DNA of 64,000 bases from UBA3951 sp050952125 (GTDB lineage Bacteria > Bacillota > Sulfobacillia > Fermentithermobacillales > Fermentithermobacillaceae), in contig JBMNKK010000003.1 of the NCBI GenBank assembly GCA_050952125.1, forward strand, positions 558,001 through 622,000, read 5' to 3'. Positions within the stretch are counted from its first letter, which is position 1; every line of letters begins with the position of its first letter. Positions 59,589 through 64,000 of this stretch are shown one piece after another. Under the pieces are notes generated by a model that saw only the letters and a list, made by a program, of their open reading frames with translations, was not told the DNA's origin and did no database searches. The position numbers were made by a program, and so were the translations under genes.

Positions 59589-61689
59589 GGAGACCGGTCA
59601 GGGGAATCAGGTCAAGCGGGGCCGCCCCTTTGCGGCTTGGTTCTCCTTCTTTCTGGGATTGACTATTATCGGAGGCTGCCTCCTCTCCGCCCTTGTTTTG
59701 GTCCTCGCCTCCGGTCAGGGTCTGGATGTCCTGGAGGAGCCTTTCATAGACTACCGCGATACGACTTTCTTCAGAGAGCGCACTCATTACTACTTTTCTT
59801 TCCTGCTTACGTTGGCGAACGATCGATCCGGCGAGGCCGCCGGCGGAACGCTCTTTGATGGGGGCCACGCGAACTACGTTGCTCGGATGCTCAAGGAAGA
59901 GGGCGAAAACCTGCTGTACGGCATCGCCTGGGACGAAAGCGTCGGAGAACCGACCGACGCAGACAGCCCCGACGGAGCCGGTAGCCCTTCATGGTTCGGC
60001 AACATCGACGGAGGACCGGCCTCATTAATCGGACCTGACAACATACCTGTACTGCCTGACGGTTACGGGTACTGCTGGTATCTCGACGGTGAGAGACTCC
60101 GGGTGATCGACAAAGGCGTGCCCATCGATACAGACCGCTTGGATAGCGGATATCGGGGTCTTGTCCCGAGTATCACCGACGGCACCGTCGAAGGATCGGA
60201 CCTTAAGGGAGTCCGAGCAATCCTTGCCGTCAAGGATGTCCTGGTCGAAAACCCTTACGGGCACTCCCGGTACTATCAGGAACAAAAGATCCTGTATATA
60301 GCCGGACGTGTCGCCATATTCACAATGGCGGCCGGGCTCGCACTCCTTGCTTACGGGATCGCCAGACGCAAGGAGAGACGCATCTTCGAATCCAAGATGG
60401 CTTCGTGGTCGGGCAGACTTTGGTTTGAAATCAAAGCACTGATGTCAGGAGCCGCCCTCTTGGTGCTTTTCGAGCCGGTCATTCTCGGGGTGCATCACGC
60501 CATCGACTCGTTAACGCAGGCTCTTTTCGTCGCCGTAGCAGCGACGGCTATCTTCTGCTGGTTCTATCTTATGCTGGTCGATCTCCGGTACAACGGAACA
60601 CGGTTCTTCACCCATAATTCCGTGAGTTCCCTGCTCGCGTGGTATCGCCGGTTCGAATCACGATACCCCTGGCAAAAGAGGATGTTGAAAAGGCTCTACG
60701 CACTCTTGGCAGCTGAAGTGTTTCTGGCCTTCGCGGCGGTTTGCATAGTGGCCCTCTCATGGAGCGGCTTGGGAGCCTTCTTCGCGGTCCTATTAGCCGG
60801 TGTCGGCATCTACCTCATCTTCCGGTATCTACGCGGCTACGAGCGGACGCTCAGCGACTGGGGCCGCCTTATGGACCACATCCGCAAGGTCAGGAACGGA
60901 GATATGGAGACAAGACTCGAAGTCGCGGGAGACTCGGACATCCTCCCTGCCGCGCAGGATCTTAACGGCATTCAGGAGGGCATGAGCCTCGCTGTAAGCG
61001 AGAAGGTCAAGTCTGAGCGGATGAAGGTAGAACTCATAACAAACGTGTCCCACGACCTAAAGACGCCTCTCACCGCGATTATCAGCTATCTTGATCTCTT
61101 ATCCAAGGAAGATGGCTTGCCCGAGCGAGTCAATGAGTACGTAGGGATTCTGGTACAGAAGGCCGAGCGCCTTAACAACCTAATTCAGGACCTCTTCGAA
61201 CTATCCCGGGCCGCCAGCAACGACATCGCGCTGAACATGGAGAGGATAGACTTAGTTCGGCTCACAAGACAGGTCTTGGCCGACATGGAGGAACCTATCA
61301 ATGATTCCGGTCTCGTCTTCCGCGTCAGCCTGCCCGACGAACCGGTGTACGCAGTCAGCGACGGCGGCAAGCTGTATCGGGTCCTTCAGAACCTCATCTC
61401 CAATTCGCTGAAGTACTCACTTCAAGGGTCAAGGGTGTTCGTTGAACTGGTAAGCAGCCAAAAAGAAGCCTCGATAGTCATCAAGAACACGGCAAACTAC
61501 GAGATGGACTTCACAGAGGATGAGATTTTGCAGCGTTTCACCAGGGGCGACCGCTCCAGAAGCACTGAGGGATCGGGCCTGGGGCTTTCCATAGCCAAGA
61601 GTTTCACCGAAGCCTGTGGCGGAAGCTTTGGAATCACCATCGATGGAGACCAGTTCAAAGCACGGGTGACACTCAACACAGAGGGTTGA
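59563..61689 (+). CDS. Multi-helix sensor histidine kinase
   Basis: A membrane kinase of about 708 residues. The first helix is at about 28-50, followed by an extracytoplasmic domain of about 195 residues with no family I recognise. A cluster of about five helices lies between 247 and 425, then a HAMP-like linker. HisKA has TNVSHDLKTPLTAIISYLDL (His497), and the HATPase has NLISNSLKYS and GSGLGLSIAKSF. The TTG at 59563, inside the response regulator gene, is the only plausible start upstream of the first helix. The layout resembles Bacillota kinases that monitor the cell envelope. The ligand is unknown. Confidence 0.92.
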   Translation: MDTRSRSTEETGQGNQVKRGRPFAAWFSFFLGLTIIGGCLLSALVLVLASGQGLDVLEEPFIDYRDTTFFRERTHYYFSFLLTLANDRSGEAAGGTLFDGGHANYVARMLKEEGENLLYGIAWDESVGEPTDADSPDGAGSPSWFGNIDGGPASLIGPDNIPVLPDGYGYCWYLDGERLRVIDKGVPIDTDRLDSGYRGLVPSITDGTVEGSDLKGVRAILAVKDVLVENPYGHSRYYQEQKILYIAGRVAIFTMAAGLALLAYGIARRKERRIFESKMASWSGRLWFEIKALMSGAALLVLFEPVILGVHHAIDSLTQALFVAVAATAIFCWFYLMLVDLRYNGTRFFTHNSVSSLLAWYRRFESRYPWQKRMLKRLYALLAAEVFLAFAAVCIVALSWSGLGAFFAVLLAGVGIYLIFRYLRGYERTLSDWGRLMDHIRKVRNGDMETRLEVAGDSDILPAAQDLNGIQEGMSLAVSEKVKSERMKVELITNVSHDLKTPLTAIISYLDLLSKEDGLPERVNEYVGILVQKAERLNNLIQDLFELSRAASNDIALNMERIDLVRLTRQVLADMEEPINDSGLVFRVSLPDEPVYAVSDGGKLYRVLQNLISNSLKYSLQGSRVFVELVSSQKEASIVIKNTANYEMDFTEDEILQRFTRGDRSRSTEGSGLGLSIAKSFTEACGGSFGITIDGDQFKARVTLNTEG

Positions 61690-61699
61690 TTACATCGGA

Positions 61700-61728
61700 A
61701 GCCTCCCCGCATGGTACTCGGGGAGGCT
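61700..61728 (+). terminator. Hairpin terminator after the sensor kinase gene
   Basis: A perfect 10 bp stem, AGCCTCCCCG (61700-61709) with CGGGGAGGCT (61719-61728), loop 9 nt, 11 nt after the kinase stop. The following GTCTTGCAG is poor in T, so efficiency is uncertain. About 140 nt between this and the array show nothing else. Confidence 0.65.
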
Positions 61729-61870
61729 GTCTTGCAGTCACTAGCCTCAGGAGCTCGACTAGACTGGCTCCCGCGTGATCGATCCAGAGAGCTTCCACAA
61801 CATGTACAGATATGTGCCATCAACGAACGCTGCTACACATTTTGGACACCAAGTATGTTCCCGAGTTTGC

Positions 61871-64000
61871 ATTATTGGCACTCAAGCATCGGGGTACTCA
61901 CTGTAACGTCGGACGTACACCACTGGCATCTGGCGAGGGGTTGGCTCTTTCAGTCCCCTCTACATCGGGGTATCCACTGTAACCAGAAGCCGCCTTCGGG
62001 GCGGCGTTTTCATTGTGGCTTTCAGTCCCCTCTACTTCGGGGTAGTCACTGCAACCGATGGCGAACGCCTTGGGTATGATGCCTGCGGCTCAGAGCTTTC
62101 AGTCCCCTCTACTTCGGGGTAGTCACTGCAACCCTTTGGGCGCTGCAGACCAGGGGCCTGTCACATACGGTGCATCTTTCAGTCCCCTCTACTTCGGGGT
62201 AGTCACTGCAACGATGCGTCACCTGATGGCCAGACTACCGCTCGAAGAGAAACTTTCAGTCCCCTCTACTTCGGGGTAGTCACTGCAACACAACCACCGG
62301 GCGTATGGTATCCAGCGCTCAAGTCGCCGCCTTTCAGTCCCCTCTACTTCGGGGTAGTCACTGCAACGCTCATACCGTTCCTGATTCAGGAGTGTCGCCA
62401 CGGCTTTCAGTCCCCTCTACTTCGGGGTAGTCACTGCAACCCCGTGTATCTCAGCATCTATGACTCAACGGGTGCTTTCAGTCCCCTCTACTTCGGGGTA
62501 GTCACTGCAACTTGAGCGAAATCCAACAGAAACTATTCCCGCCATGACCGCCTTTCAGTCCCCTCTACTTCGGGGTAGTCACTGCAACCGGAAAAGCAGT
62601 TGGCCCTCCGACCTATCTTGGGCTCGACCTTCTTTCAGTCCCCTCTACTTCGGGGTAGTCACTGCAACACTCTGGCGCCCGGCTATGGCGCACAGCCGTA
62701 ACTCTCAGCGCACTTTCAGTCCCCTCTACTTCGGGGTAGTCACTGCAACAAGAGCAGGCCACCACTCGCTCACACCAAATCAAACGGAGTTCTTTCAGTC
62801 CCCTCTACTTCGGGGTAGTCACTGCAACCTGGAGAACCGCCTAGCCTGTGCCTGCCGCCCACCATGACCCGCTTTCAGTCCCCTCTACTTCGGGGTAGTC
62901 ACTGCAACCCAGGCGTAAGAACCTATCGCCCTCGTCACGGCGGTAACTGCCTTTCAGTCCCCTCTACTTCGGGGTAGTCACTGCAACCCCAGACGGGCGC
63001 GTCAGATCGCAGCCGGCGGAGCTCCTGCGGCTTTCAGTCCCCTCTACTTCGGGGTAGTCACTGCAACGTTATGAACACGCCGCGCCATGCTCCGATAGGC
63101 GCGGCGAGTCCTTTCAGTCCCCTCTACTTCGGGGTAGTCACTGCAACCAAGCTGGTCACCCAAAACCAGGAAGCCGTCCCAGGTGCCGTGGGCTTTCAGT
63201 CCCCTCTACTTCGGGGTAGTCACTGCAACTTCAGTCGAGACTGACCACGCGCGCCAGCGACATGGAGTTCTTTCAGTCCCCTCTACTTCGGGGTAGTCAC
63301 TGCAACCGCAGCCTTGCAGCCGACGAATACTACGCCACCTGCTAGTCTTTCAGTCCCCTCTACTTCGGGGTAGTCACTGCAACGCCGATACCGTGGGCGA
63401 CTGGGACAACGGCAGTCAGACGGTAGCTTTCAGTCCCCTCTACTTCGGGGTAGTCACTGCAACTTGCGCGGGAAAGACTCGTATGCGGTCGGCTCGTCTA
63501 TGCCTTTCAGTCCCCTCTACTTCGGGGTAGTCACTGCAACGCACCCGCACCGAGGCCTGGCTGGCGAGTGAGCACAATCGCCTTTCAGTCCCCTCTACTT
63601 CGGGGTAGTCACTGCAACCGCCGTAATCGACGGTCACGGTCGCACCGACGGGTGCGTAGCTTTCAGTCCCCTCTACTTCGGGGTAGTCACTGCAACTCCG
63701 GTAGTCCTGTATGGGCCGAACACGGCTCTCGGCATGTCTGCTTTCAGTCCCCTCTACTTCGGGGTAGTCACTGCAACTAGGAGCGGACCGAGTACTCTTG
63801 CCCAAGGATCGATCTAGCCGCTTTCAGTCCCCTCTACTTCGGGGTAGTCACTGCAACTAGCTCAACATGTCACCTCCTGAGAGTCCTAAGATCCTGTGCT
63901 TTCAGTCCCCTCTACTTCGGGGTAGTCACTGCAACATGACGCATGGAGCCGTCGGACTGTCCCCGCCGATCGATCCCTTTCAGTCCCCTCTACTTCGGGG
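61871..64000 (-). CRISPR. CRISPR array: 25 intact repeats plus degenerate left end, running off the right edge
   Basis: The repeat is 37 nt. On the plus strand it begins CTTTCAGTCCCCTCTACTTC and ends GGTAGTCACTGCAAC, with a CCCC/GGGG stem inside. Twenty-five intact copies lie from 62019-62055 to 63899-63935, and a 24 nt partial copy is at 63977-64000. To the left, 61947-61983 has four changes and 61871-61907 keeps only its last half. Spacers are 34-45 nt, all different. Read on the minus strand the repeat ends ACTGAAAG, like the usual crRNA 5' tag ATTGAAAS. This and the decayed left end suggest leftward transcription with the leader beyond 64000. No cas gene is visible, so the type cannot be stated. 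Confidence 0.98.

Noticed and set aside
62544..63805. Repeated peptides such as FQSPLLRGSHCN and CSDYPEVEGTE in open frames
   Set aside because: These are translations of the CRISPR repeat on either strand, not proteins.
1..64000. tRNA, rRNA or prophage genes
   Set aside because: No conserved tRNA arms, rRNA blocks, integrase or phage structural genes were recognised. A tRNAscan or Infernal run would settle this.

Overview
The window is a 64 kb piece of a bacterial chromosome, GC-rich by eye. It shows strong AGGAGG-type ribosome binding sites, frequent GTG and TTG starts, NtrC/sigma-54 control, a T-box-like leader, a teichoic-acid-type (TagF-like) transferase, hemerythrin/DUF438 proteins, rubredoxin-like zinc ribbons and a SPASM radical-SAM maturase. 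Together these suggest an anaerobic, Bacillota-like bacterium that lives on peptides and modified amino acids. That placement is inference: no rRNA, tRNA or other phylogenetic marker gene was recognised.

Layout. (1) 1-5.6 kb: a peptide-type ABC solute-binding lipoprotein (runs off the left edge), an RraA-like aldolase, a near-perfect sigma-54 promoter, and an NtrC-type regulator with its sensor kinase. (2) 5.8-7.3 kb: a glycerophosphodiester phosphodiesterase and a membrane protein. (3) 7.7-12.3 kb: a four-gene membrane module (called A-B-C-D here) followed by an N-acyl-D-amino-acid deacylase. (4) 12.3-14.3 kb: a Xre regulator/membrane-protein pair between two copies of a ~450 bp imperfect direct repeat. 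(5) 14.4-20.8 kb: FAH-family hydrolase, NIF3 protein, amidohydrolase and a DppC/OppD/OppF importer whose DppB permease is truncated. (6) 20.8-23.4 kb: four damaged genes in a row, then an RpiR regulator with a clear promoter and operator. (7) 24.7-31.3 kb: a leftward unit of T-box-like leader, serine hydrolase, a second A-B-C-D module in the same order, an MFS exporter and an AspA/M14-like deacylase. (8) 31.5-36.7 kb: small enzymes, a chimeric HEAT/opine-dehydrogenase ORF, zinc-ribbon proteins and a DUF1858/DUF438-hemerythrin-PAS pair. (9) 36.8-41.8 kb: a second D-aminoacylase, an IS21 remnant, an AT-rich aldo/keto reductase with an in-frame TGA, and a HEPN-like/GIY-YIG-like pair flanked by a 59 bp duplication. 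(10) 41.8-55.3 kb: surface polysaccharide genes, including the UDP-L-FucNAc genes capE-capF-capG, initiating sugar transferase, PglD/DegT pair, Wzy, glycosyltransferases and a CDP-polyol branch. (11) 55.8-61.7 kb: YdcF-like protein, radical-SAM maturase, dienelactone hydrolase and an OmpR-type two-component system. (12) 61.9-64 kb: a CRISPR array that continues past the right edge, with no cas genes in view.

Themes. Regions 1, 3, 5, 6, 7 and the deacylase of region 9 look like import and deacylation of peptides, D-amino acids or N-acyl amino acids. The duplicated A-B-C-D module has no function known to me, is embedded in this catabolic context, and is the best candidate for an undescribed system. 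A second theme is decay. Three genes are joined to parts of other genes (at 20.99, 33.2 and 48.8 kb), a HEPN gene runs on into an unrelated reductase gene, and several genes carry frameshifts. This points either to deletion-driven genome erosion or to assembly problems.
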